Source of the DNA: Isoetes taiwanensis
Taxonomy: Eukaryota > Streptophyta > Lycopodiopsida > Isoetales > Isoetaceae
Length of the DNA: 64,000 nt
Assembly (NCBI GenBank): GCA_021234155.1
Contig: JAJEKV010000002.1
Span: 38,491,841 to 38,555,840 of the forward strand
Direction: 5' to 3'
A program made the position numbers and the translations under genes. Below are positions 1-8,855 of the stretch, one piece after another (positions within the stretch are counted from its first letter, which is position 1; each line of letters starts with the position of its first letter). Below the pieces are notes generated by a model. It had not been told where the DNA came from. It made no database searches and saw nothing but the letters and a program-made list of their open reading frames with translations.

Positions 1-344
1 ATCATTCTTCTGCACCTGATTGATCTGAATCCATGCCTAGATCCTTCTGCACCTTTCTTAAAGAGAATCCAGATTATACAGAACTGATGTTTGCACAGGT
101 CTATTCAGGCAGGCTTTTCACTTTTTGTTGCTGGCGGGTTTCACAAATCCATCCTTCGACAGTTCCAGCCTCCAGCTCAATCCTGCTCCTTCTATTTGCA
201 TTCTATTCTCCCTTTTGTCCAATTATAGCAGTCTGAGAACATTTCAAAAGTATCTTCTGAGCAAGACAGCCTTGCAACATGTCTATATAGAGAAGTTTCC
301 ACGAGATTAATAGCATTTCTCTTCTGGTTAGATTGATGCCTCCA

Positions 345-959
345 TAAACCACCAAAGTTTAAATAGTTCCTCTTTCTTTCTACACCTGCTTTTCTCATCT
401 CCTGCATATTGTTGATACTGTCTTGCAACATATCTTTGACATCACAGATATAGGATTCTAGCTCCGCACAAAAATTCCATGGGAACTACTTCCTCAAAGC
501 GTTCTCTTCCTAGAGGAGTACATTGCCATGCATTCAGCAAAGTATGAACAATGAGGTCCACCTCAGGAACTCGTTAAGAATTTCACCTTTTTAAAGCAAA
601 TCACGCATTGAAGAAGATCATGGTACCAATATCTGGTGTGATTCTGTACTCGTTCTTCATAGATACAAAGTGCAAGGATGCATCCTCCCCAAAAGACCAC
701 GGCCAAGGGGTAGTAACGCTTTCAAGGTATTAAGCTAACATGTTTGTTTCTGAAACTTGACTGGTCCTTCACAGTCATTTCAATGATATCATCCTTAGTC
801 CCAGGCCTGGAATGCTGTACCAACCAAAGTACTTGCACGTTTTTAGAATTCTTTAGAACAATTTGTATGAGAATAACAAAAGGACGGATACAGATAGTAA
901 TCTCTGGGTTAGGCATGTTGTATATGCTTGAGGTACTTACTGCCACCAACGGCTCCATG
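345..959 (-). pseudogene. Degenerate downstream extension of PPR pseudogene, U1
   Basis: Minus-strand sequence following the PPR remnant. It shows short coding-like stretches in shifting frames, such as FPWNFCAELESYICDVKD around 430-490 and AVSTSSIYNMPNPEI near 900-950, separated by stops. No domain was recognised. Equivalents: U2 14647-15265, U3 29885-30484, U4 48784-49405, U5 61322-61910. U3 alone lacks about 15 bp after 30420. Confidence 0.4.
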
Positions 960-1822
960 ACATAGCAAGCTTTTTACCTCTGCTAAGCTTTTTACCTCTT
1001 TTATAGAATTAGCATTCCTCACTGAACTTTTGGCAGCATAGATATTTGCCATGAGTATGTAGCCAGTTGTGCACTTAAAATCCAGATAAACTCAATAATA
1101 TAGGGCTGGTTAAGAGATTGGAGTAATTCTTCAGCCTAAGTGAAGCAACCTGCACGGCCAAGAAGATCAACCATGCAATCATAATGGGTAACATGTGGTG
1201 TGATCCCACGCTCCTTTTCCATAGACACAAAATAGCAATGTTGTTGCATTCGATGGAAGATTAGCATTGGCATTATAGGCATATCCTTTAATCATGGTAT
1301 CCCATGAGATGGCATCTCGAACTAGAAAGCCTTCATGTGCTTCCTCTAGAGTACCACATTTAGAATACATATCAATAAGACTAGTTCCAATAATAACATC
1401 TAAAGGGAAAGAAGAACATAAAATCCGCTCATGGATAACCTTTCCTTGTTGCATGGCTCCAATACTGCCAAGTGCTTAAATACGTAACCTTATCTGGCCC
1501 AACACCCTGCTCTTGCATATCATCTATAAGACGTACAACAAAAACACCTTCATCACAATAATTATATCTTCAATAATTGCCCCACATGTCACCACATTCC
1601 TACTTAATGATTGATTAAAAACTTTGCGTGCTTCATCTAAACACCCGCTTTTGCATGCATATCAATGAGAGCACTTACTACATAAACATCGGACACCAAT
1701 CCATTGTTTATAACCTGTATGTGCATAAGTCTCCCCTCCTCTATTTCACCAGAATTACCACATGTTCTGATGATGCTATAAAAAATATCCTTCTCTGGCT
1801 TCAATATCTTGTCCTGCATCAT
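960..1822 (-). pseudogene. PPR pseudogene (PLS-type with E motif), U1 copy a
   Basis: PPR proteins are RNA-binding helical-repeat proteins that act mainly in plastids and mitochondria on RNA editing and processing. Read on the minus strand from 1822, a first repeat shows GRLMHIQVINNGLVSDVYVV then SALIDMHAKAG. A second shows VIHERILCSSFPLDVIIGTS then LIDMYSKCGTLEEA and AISWDTMIKGYAYN. Next comes the characteristic DCMVDLLGRAG, then an E-motif-like MANIYAAKSSVRNANSI near 990-1050. The reading is broken several times: a stop after VMKVFLLYVL near 1520, loss of about 11 nt near 1475 (shared with U2), and a stop within GCFT/AEELL near 1130. There is no DYW tail here; a DYW-like fragment lies separately at 3795-4067. 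Clear PPR homology, non-functional as assembled. Confidence 0.8.
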
Positions 1823-1962
1823 CCTATATTATAAAACCGTGAGTTCAATGCATCCGATCGACGGTAGAGATCGTTCAATGTCCCTCCAATGCCCCTAGAG
1901 TTCTGAATAATTTTATAGCTTTCTCCTTGTAAACCTTTTGTGGTTGAGCCATTTCTTCCTTT

Positions 1963-2040
1963 TGTTGGGTCCACGAAGACCAATCGGCCATAGAACCCAA
2001 TAACGAGCCTTGATAGACCTATTACCGTCGGACTTCGGCA
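1963..2040 (-). mobile_element. LINE-like 3'-end fragment in filler, U1
   Basis: On the minus strand this reads ATTGGTCTTCGTGGACCCAA, close to the ending GGTCTCCGTGGACG(T)TAAAA of the retroposon tails at 8695-8855 and 31721-32147. The related empty sequence at 18600-18620 runs TTTTGTTGGGTC directly into other DNA, so this looks like an old truncated insertion. Equivalents: U2 16275-16345, U3 32563-32635, U4 50427-50500. Confidence 0.45.
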
Positions 2041-2729
2041 GAAAAAGAAACATAGACGTGAGTTCTGTACAATAAAATAGTAGATTACATATAGAGATCA
2101 TTGGGAAAGATTTGTATAATTTGTGAACTTTTGTTACGAGTTAGAGATGCTTGATATATATCGGCAAAATAACCAGGTAAATCGCATTGCATCAATAATA
2201 TAAGATAGGTAGAAAAAAATAAGCTTGGAAAGATATTAAATTACGTAAGTCTAACATATATAGTGACATACAAATCTAGAAGAGCAAAAGACGATTAAAT
2301 ATATTCATGTTCCAAACGAGAGGATCCACAACTTCAAACTCCTTGTGCCCCCCAAGGGTCGAATTCAAGTGCGCAACGTGTAGAAGGAGCATCGGTCCCC
2401 ATGTATCAAGATATATATGAGGTAAAAAAAACGTGACTGATATACCTTGCTTGGTTTTTTTTTCTCAGATTCCTCCCCGTGAGTGAATTCATTCTGATGC
2501 TTGGCCAAAGCCTAGTCAAATTGCTAGTTTTTTTTTGGTCAACGCCCTAGGCAAACTCTCGCTCAAGCTCTGATGAAACACATGTCGAATTTGTGGTGGA
2601 AAATATTCGAGTTTCAAGAATTTAAAATCACACTTGTTTATAATAGTGCATCTATGATGATCTTATAGAAGTAGAGAAATGTTGTTTCTTATCAAATTCA
2701 ACCAAAAGATCCACGCCTAGTCTGCCTCA
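2041..2729. other. AT-rich filler, U1
   Basis: No recognisable gene. In U2, U3 and U4 the equivalent contains a short open minus-strand frame (16593-16826, 32872-33105, 50736-50963) ending EFEVVDPLVWNMNIFNRLLL. It matches nothing I recognise and is broken in U1, so I do not call it a gene. Poly-T runs occur near 2455 and 2527. Confidence 0.5.
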
Positions 2730-3010
2730 ATGCTCAGACCAAAACATAGAGCAATGCAAGCCTGCAAAGAAAAGGTGTCAATGCGGCCCTATCTTCAAGC
2801 CTTCAATGCGGCCCTATCTTCAAGGCAAATTCGGCCTGCTATAGGGCCGATTTGCCCTGTTCTAGCCCTTTCCAAGTTGTTTGTAGCCTTTCAATCACCC
2901 AGTCCCGAATCTGCCTTTTTTCCAGGATTGCCCTGGATTTGGAACGCCATGCCTAGATCCGGGTTAAAGAGAATCCTTCTGCACCTTTCTTAAAGAGAAT
3001 CCAGAATCCA
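2730..3010. repeat. GC-richer module with stem-loop and 24-bp tandem duplication (form 1)
   Basis: It contains a near-perfect direct duplication of TCAATGCGGCCCTATCTTCA (about 2778 and 2803). It also has an imperfect inverted repeat at 2824-2856 (GGCAAATTCGGCC, loop, GGCCGATTTGCC). The module begins GCAATGCAAGCCTGCAAAG and ends with doubled CACCTTTCTTAAAGAGAATC. Form-1 copies: 17048-17340, 33327-33620, 51142-51440. A shorter form 2 lies at unit ends (14040, 29270, 48171) and a composite at 57015. The role is unknown; the position before a leader-like segment could be a promoter region. Confidence 0.6.
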
Positions 3011-3230
3011 TATTAGGGGATGGCGGCCATTGGCTGCCCACGTCCCAGCTATGACTTGCGAAAATCACAAACGCCTGCATTCTTTGACAAATAATAATTC
3101 TCTGTATCCATTTACATCAACCAAGTTTTGTCAAGTTTTAGTTTCTCTCTAGATTAATCTCTGATTACTCAGTTTGGAGTCTATATTTCATTTTAGAGTC
3201 TATTCCTGACGCATTGCCAAGGTAAGCTTA
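3011..3230 (+). other. Leader-like segment with splice-donor-like end, U1
   Basis: Non-coding, pyrimidine-rich stretch ending CATTGCCAAG followed by GTAAGCTTAAAATATATTTT, which resembles a plant 5' splice site leading into a T-rich intron. No open frame follows. Equivalents: U2 17335-17543, U3 33620-33828, U4 51440-51642, U5 57360-57620. It may be the 5' UTR of a lost plus-strand gene; this is inference only. Confidence 0.3.
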
Positions 3231-3794
3231 AAATATATTTTCTGTTGTTTTGAGTCACATTGCTTTTTTTATTCTGACAGTTGACATCTGCCATCTAAGT
3301 TAATAGATGGTCTTGACACAGTAGTAGAGTACACTATAGTAATCTGGTCAAAATCAGTATGGAGTTTACATTCTAAAGACATAGTATTACAGGGTTTGCT
3401 TAGGGATCGACACCATGTACTAGAAAGCACTAAAGAAGGATGAAGCGAGTGAAGAATGGAGGGAAAGGCTACACAGTAGAAAAAACGATCCAGCTAAAAA
3501 TAATAAAAGAAGGCTGTACATATTTCAAATTCTTTCTCAAGTAGGAAAGAGGTCACATATCAAGAATAGAATCTACAAGAGTATTTATTTCAAAGCTTGG
3601 GTTAATGATAGTTAAAATTTGTGCGGAGTCTTATTGAAAAATCACCAGCCCATGCTCACTTCTTTGTGAAAGCTAACCTTCAAGAACAGGTTTATGTAAG
3701 CACGACACACTCTTTTCAAACCAGTAGAAAATAGCAACTACGAAAGTACACATTCAAATAAGAAAACTTTGAAGTTGGGATTCAATTTTTGAGA
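3231..3794. other. AT-rich spacer, U1
   Basis: No gene seen. In U1 and U3 the sequence passes from GGGATCGACA straight to CCATGTACTAGAAAG near 3410 and 34010. In U2 and U5 about 1 kb of extra sequence lies at this point (17727-18748, 57800-59042). Confidence 0.55.
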
Positions 3795-4067
3795 CTAAAG
3801 ATGGCAAGACAAAATCACTAAATACACTAACTCACCATAAATCGCTACAAGAGCAGATTCCGCTTTCAAATACATGGAACCGACTTGCATCACTGCAGAT
3901 GGCACTTGTTCTATCTTTGAGATGCCAACAATAGCTTTATGAGAATTATCACAATTAGAATTTGTTCTTACGGTTGTTCCTGGTGTTATATTCATAATTG
4001 CACAATAAATGGCCAGTTTCTCACTATGCATAAATAGTAAATATTCATTGTTAGATATGTCCTGCAA
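3795..4067 (-). pseudogene. DYW-deaminase-like fragment of a PPR gene, U1
   Basis: A 90-codon open stretch on the minus strand. It contains HSEKLAIYCAIMN, PGTTVR and SHKAIVGISKIE, in the order and spacing of the DYW domain, the cytidine-deaminase-like tail of plant organellar RNA-editing factors. The zinc-binding HSE is present, but the second zinc site, normally CxxCH, reads CDNSH, so one cysteine is missing. There is no terminal DYW tripeptide. On its sense strand the fragment is preceded by TCTCTTGCAG and the frame runs into GTGAGT near 3837, so it looks exon-like. It lies upstream, in the sense direction, of the PPR remnant at 960-1822, in the wrong order for one gene. Likely a displaced, inactive piece. 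Confidence 0.6.
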
Positions 4068-4646
4068 GAGACTGCCTATGTTAGCCTTGTATCTTGCTTT
4101 CGACTACAACTTTTCTTGTAATTTTTACACTAAAAATGGCCTTTGTCCCCATCAACAAATTCTGGACTATTCCAAATTTATTCGGCCTAAATTTTTCCTG
4201 GAATTTTCTGAGCTCTAGAGGTCCTACCCATAACCCATGGCCTTGATTTGTTCACTTTCGTTCTACATGCCTAAACCTACATAAATATTACCCATCAACA
4301 CATAAACTAGAGGATCACCACTATTCAATGTTGCACAAGGCAACCAGATAACTTGATAAAACTAAATTATTCTGAAGCTGAGCATTGCAAATTTGCATAT
4401 GAATGTCCTTTCCATCTTCCAAGGCTGTTAGACTGGCACATGCCTTTAATGCAACAACATAACTTGGTAAAAGTGGAGTGCAGCATGAATAACCATAAAA
4501 CCAGTGATAAAGGTTATTTATGGCATGCCAAATACAATTAAATAGCTCACCCTATCCTAGCATCTTTATGCTCCTTGCAAAATCATCATTGTCTGATGCA
4601 CCCATAAACCATGTTTTCTTTGTTGCAGAATCGAGATGATTCGTGA
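4068..4646. other. Spacer between DYW-like fragment and coding-like modules, U1
   Basis: No gene recognised. Equivalents: U2 19380-19964, U3 34672-35260, U5 59694-60282. These are near-identical apart from small changes at CTG/CAG sites. Confidence 0.5.
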
Positions 4647-5073
4647 AGGCGCATTAGCTTTGATGTCCGAAGAGTTTTTGAGAGCACTTGTGTCTAAATT
4701 GGTCCCTTCATTTGTTCCGCGAAGTGGCTTCCAACTAATAGCAGTCCAAGAATATTTCAAAAGTATCTTCTGAGCCTTGCAACACGTTCTTTATAGAAGA
4801 AAAGTCTCCACGAAAGATTAATAGCATTTCTCTTCCCATTAGATTGATGTGACACAAGGCGATCCGTAATGCTTGGCACATAAGCTTTGATGTCATGAGT
4901 TTCTGTGAGACCCGTGTGTATAAGTTGGTCCCTTTCTCGTCCAATGGTGGCTTCCAATTATAGCAGTCTGAGAACATTTCAAAAGCATCTTCTGAGCAAG
5001 ACAGCCTTGCAGCATGTCTATATAGAGAAGTTTCCACGAGATTAACAACATTTCTCTTCTGGTTAGATTGATG
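4647..5073 (-). repeat. Tandem pair of an unrecognised coding-like module, U1
   Basis: Two copies of a ~200-bp module (about 4647-4849 and 4878-5073). On the minus strand they encode LSCSEDAFEMFSDCYNW and the diverged GSEDTFEIFLDCY. A third copy lies at 200-345 (ARLSCSEDTFEMFSDCYNW). I recognise no family. Because the module precedes or follows PPR sequence in every unit, it was probably part of the same ancestral locus. Equivalents: U2 19965-20390, U3 35262-35675, U5 60283-60435 plus 61030-61293 (split by a solo LTR). Confidence 0.5.
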
Positions 5074-5099
5074 CCTCCATAAACCTGACATTAGCATAA

Positions 5100-5603
5100 A
5101 CCAAAGTTCCAATAATAACATCTAAAGGGAAAGAAGAACATAAAATCCGCTCATGGATAACCCTTCCACTGTTGCATGGCTCCAATCGCCCAAGTGCTTT
5201 CAACACGCTTAAGTACGTAACCTTACTGGCCCAACACCCTGCTCTTGAATATCATCTATAAGACGTACAACAAGAACATCTTCATTACAATAATTATATC
5301 TTCAATATAATTGCCCCCCATGTCACCACATTCCTACTTAATGATTGATTAAAAACTTTGCGTGCTTCATCTCAACACCCCCGCTTTTGCATACGTATCA
5401 ATGAGAGCACATACTACATAAACATCGGACACCAATCCATTGTTTATAACCTGTATGTGCATAAGTCTCCCCTCCTCTATTTCACCAGAATTACCACATG
5501 TTCTGATGATGCTACAAAAAATAGCCTTCTCTAGCTTCAATATCTTATCCCGCATCATCTTTATATTATAAAATAAAACCGTGGCGTCTGTCTGTCCGCC
5601 CAA
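5100..5603 (-). pseudogene. PPR fragment copy b, U1
   Basis: A paralogue of the first PPR remnant. An open 78-codon stretch (5367-5603) reads GGQTDATVLFYNIKMMRDKI, then CSIIRTCGNSGEIEEGRLMH and VCALIDTYAKAG. It is followed by a broken stretch with SGRVIHERILCSSFPLDVII-like sequence that fuses into the module reading MEASI. Only one to two repeats survive. Frameshifts lie near 5160-5230. Presence of both a and b in each unit shows an internal duplication older than the array. Confidence 0.72.
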
Positions 5604-6420
5604 TCGACGGCCGAGATCGTCCCAATAATCCTCCGCCCCAATCGACGGCTGAGATTATCTCATACGCAATCTACTGTTCAGATTGCGTTGGTGCCCCTCC
5701 GCCCCATTGACGCTAAAATCGTGCCCGCAAAAGGCATCCGTATAAAAAAAAAAGGTGTGACAAATATGGATCTTTTCGGCTGGGCAACGCCTTTTCATTA
5801 TTGACGTGATCTTCTCATATCGATGCCGAGAGGCTTCTTAGCAATTCGTATACTCTTAAAACTACCCAGAAATACTTTCTTCAATCTGACTATCTCAGAA
5901 CAGACTTCTTGCATAGATTAAAGAGGTACAGAAATGTGATTTCTTGGCATGGTCATGTTTCCGTTAAATTTGATGGTTGATTTTAATCTGGGTGTTACCC
6001 TAACGACCATTATCTGCGTCATGAAAATCGATATAAAAATCGTCATGAAAATGCAACAAAAATTGTTTTCGGGACATCATGTATTTTTGTCGTTTTGCCT
6101 CCATGATTCTAGGCCACTTAGAAAAAATTCCAGTTTACATTGCTCCAGTTGATTCTGTTATGTGTTGCAGTAAAATCTGTTATTAGGCTTCCAACAAATT
6201 TGACATCTCTGCCTGTTCTTCCACTAACCTAGCGATTCAAATGCTTGATTCCAATGCATGCAACTATGGTGGCTTCCTTCGCTATGGCAGGAAAAGGGAA
6301 AAAACTTCATTACAAAATTAGGGTTAGAATCAAGGATAGCGATGTATGCTCTCGGCACCTCCTTTATAACAAAACAAATGTACATGTTGTAGGTACATGA
6401 CGAGTTAGTAAAACCATTAT
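5604..6420. other. Non-coding stretch with short GC-rich direct repeats, U1
   Basis: At 5595-5715 three degenerate copies of CGCCCCAATCGACGGCTGAG lie in tandem, just upstream of the PPR copy b reading. The remainder shows no gene. Equivalents: U2 20909-21725, U3 36200-37015. Confidence 0.45.
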
Positions 6421-6475
6421 GATCGGGATTAAAAAACCTCGCCCTCACGGGTTTTCGAGGAAAAACCCTAACCAT
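6421..6475 (-). mobile_element. Fragment of LINE-like 3' UTR, U1
   Basis: GGATTAAAAAACCTCGCCCT and GGGTTTTCGAGGAAAAACCC match the 3' non-coding part of the truncated LINE at 31721-32147 (GGATTAAAAAACCCCCGCCC, then GGGTTTTCGAGGGAAAAACC). No simple-repeat tail is preserved. Equivalents: U2 21728-21772, U3 37018-37072. Confidence 0.45.
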
Positions 6476-7432
6476 AATAGCATCACTAACTTATGTCCGG
6501 TCCAAAGTTGTAATAAGATAATAAGCCAAATACCCTCATGCTCACTAGCCTTGTTGGGTGAAATATACACAATAATAATGCGATCAAATGGACAAACTCC
6601 ATGCTTAAATAGCCTTCTCAATTGAACTTTAACAAGTGGCTAGAGTACGATTAGCTTGACCAGGACGACTAACCATTTGGTGCGTGCTTTTGACCTGCTT
6701 CCTGCATACACAATAAAAAGAAAAACCAAGCCACTAGGGGCTCCTCCGAACACGAGGGCGCGTTCAACCGAGCACCTGGGGGCCTCCATCCGAACACGAG
6801 GGCCTCACCATGAACAAAACAATATATCGGACCCGGGGGGGGGGGAGGGTGGGCTTGCACACATGTTACAAAAAGGAGCTGATGAGAAAGAAAGGGAACG
6901 TGGGAGGAACTAAATAAGGAACTATGGAATATGACAAACTAACTAACTACCTAACTAACTTCACAGTTCTAGAACCTCATTTACCTTCTATTCTCGAAAC
7001 GAAGGTAAATCTCATTTCTAGAACTGCTATGAAACACATGGACAAGAATGCTGAAAAAGAGGCAGAAAAAAATGAGCAATGTGATTCGGATAGGCACTAT
7101 AAATGAGACGAAAGGACCAAAAAAGAAAGGAATATATATCAACCATGTAAACACTTGGAACACTCAAGGCCAGCGCCTTGACAATATTTTAAGAAGGTTC
7201 ACCATGGTACACACCTATAACAAGGCAAAATTGTCTAAAAATAAGGAGAACCAAATAAAGCAAGATAGAAGGAGTTAAACACCTTTAAAAGTCACGCACA
7301 ACAATACTACTAAGGAGTACAAACGACAATGTCTCTAATGTGGTACAAACACCTAAGATCACAAGCTATAGACAAGGCAAAACTAATAAGAATTATGAGA
7401 ACCAGATGCGAAGGAATAGTGGGATATTCAGC
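6476..7432. other. Non-coding stretch with G-tract and microsatellite, U1
   Basis: No gene seen. It contains an 11-G run followed by AGGGTGGG (6835-6853) and an AACT-type microsatellite at 6940-6962. Upstream of the G run, CCAGG sites of U2 and U3 appear as CCGAA or CCGAG in U1. Equivalents: U2 21775-22742, U3 37073-38026. Confidence 0.5.
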
Positions 7433-7506
7433 AAGATGGTAAGGGTTCGAACACACAATCTTTTAAGTCTCAAGGCTAACAAGTTACCACCACAGCACTA
7501 AGCCAT
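7433..7506 (-). mobile_element. tRNA-derived SINE-like sequence, U1
   Basis: On the minus strand, TTAGTGCTGTGGTGGT resembles a pol III A box and GTGTTCGAACCC contains a consensus-like B box (GTTCGAACC). They are about 50 bases apart, as in tRNAs and tRNA-derived SINEs. The sequence does not fold into a proper cloverleaf by eye, and no SINE tail or target duplication was found. Copies: 22743-22816 and 38027-38100. Confidence 0.4.
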
Positions 7507-7834
7507 CCTATGTCATGCAGTAAATATTCCATAGAATCTGTGGCAAAGAGCTAAATACCTTAAATCAATTAGACGAAGTCACAAGTTCTTGGGATCCTGC
7601 AACCGACCACCGACCAGCGAAATTTGCTGGCGACCAACCAATGGAATTTACCAGCAAAAATCGGCCACCAGCAAAAGTTACTCAAACAGGGTTAAGGGCC
7701 GGATTAAAACAACTGGTCGATCTTTGTCATCAAAGCACTTCTTCTTAGCCTTTGGAAGCGACAATCTCATCTCTCTTCAGTTCGACCCAAATTAATTCTG
7801 TTCATCATAAGATCTTTACAAAAACCAACAATAA
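7507..7834. other. Non-coding spacer, U1
   Basis: No gene recognised. Equivalents U2 22817-23144 and U3 38101-38430; the U3 copy differs mainly at CAG/CTG sites (38190-38235). Confidence 0.45.
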
Positions 7835-8147
7835 CAATCTGCAGCCGCCAGAAACAGGATCAAAGTTCCTTGTATCTCTATCAACTTTAGCATAGATTCT
7901 GGTATAACAACAGGCCAAACAACACTTTTAGAAGCCTTGGAATGGGCCAGAGCAAACGGACTGGACTTTATTTTCAATTGGCAAAGAACGCGCAATTTGA
8001 ACAAATACTCTGTAAAGAGACTAAAACAATGAGGAATCAGAAATGGGCGATGGTAGCATTGATGAACCTCAACTTCTGGATGACTTTGACAATGGACTTC
8101 CTACCACAGTCTCCTCATCAGATTCTTTTGCGAAAATACACAGATAG
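7835..8147 (+). other. Possible exon remnant(s), coding-like, U1
   Basis: Two adjoining open stretches with protein-like composition. The frame 7835-8032 includes INFSIDSGITTGQTTLLEAL and LDFIFNWQRTRNLNKYSVKR. The overlapping +1 frame 8028-8147 reads NEESEMGDGSIDEPQLLDDF then SSSDSFAKIH. No family recognised. They could be exons of a lost gene or chance. Copies: 23145-23457 and 38440-38750. Confidence 0.25.
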
Positions 8148-8694
8148 CATCTTATGATCTTGCAGAAAATATGATTATAGAGAACACAAAAGAATGCTTA
8201 ATGAATTTGTGCAGCATCAAATTGCACACCGAGAATCTTGGAATCATAACATGTTAATCATAACGTTATTAATGCTTAGCATGCAGATAAGACTTACTTG
8301 TGCCGAAGTTTGAAGATGGAACCAGTGCTAGACCTAGGAAACAAATCACTTGCATATTTGTATTGGCATCCCAATACTCAAGGCATAGCAAGTTCCCATA
8401 AGAGGATCATCAGTACAAATCTATAAGAAACAATCAATACAACATTTTAGAAACAATATCAAGAACTACAACCTTAAGAATCACAACCTCATCTTGGTTC
8501 CTCATCTTGGTTGCCCTACTTTTGAGATAGTCCGGAATCATTTTCCGACCTTAGCATTCCATTCCACGCTTCCACAACTTCTCAGCGCACCATCTGTGCA
8601 TGACTTGTCATTATACATACTTGAGGTTCTAGATCAGCGTCTGCAATTACCGAGCCCTCAGTAGTCATTATCTAAGCTTGTCTAGTATCATCAT
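8148..8694. other. Non-coding spacer, U1
   Basis: AT-rich, no gene recognised. Equivalents U2 23458-23999, U3 38751-39289. Confidence 0.5.
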
Positions 8695-8855
8695 TACTGC
8701 AAAGGTTTTTCCCTTGAAAACCTTTCGAGGCAGGGGTTTTTTAATCCTAGTAGTAATGATTATACTAGCCCATTGTATGGGTCCCATGACCTATTGGTCT
8801 CCGTGGACGTTAAAAAAACTATTCTATTCTATTCTATTCTATTCTATTCTATTCT
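8695..8855 (+). mobile_element. Truncated retroposon 3' end with (ATTCT)n tail, U1
   Basis: It contains the hairpin-prone AAACCTTTCGAGGCAGGGGT, then GGTCTCCGTGGACGTTAAAA and seven ATTCT repeats (8821-8855). The same ending occurs, with LINE coding sequence attached, at 31721-32147, so this is most likely a 5'-truncated LINE or a SINE sharing its tail. Tail length varies between units: four repeats in U2, five in U3. Confidence 0.6.

Noticed and set aside
7433..7506. Functional tRNA gene on the minus strand
   Set aside because: The B box is good, but acceptor and anticodon stems do not pair by eye, so only a SINE-like call is made.
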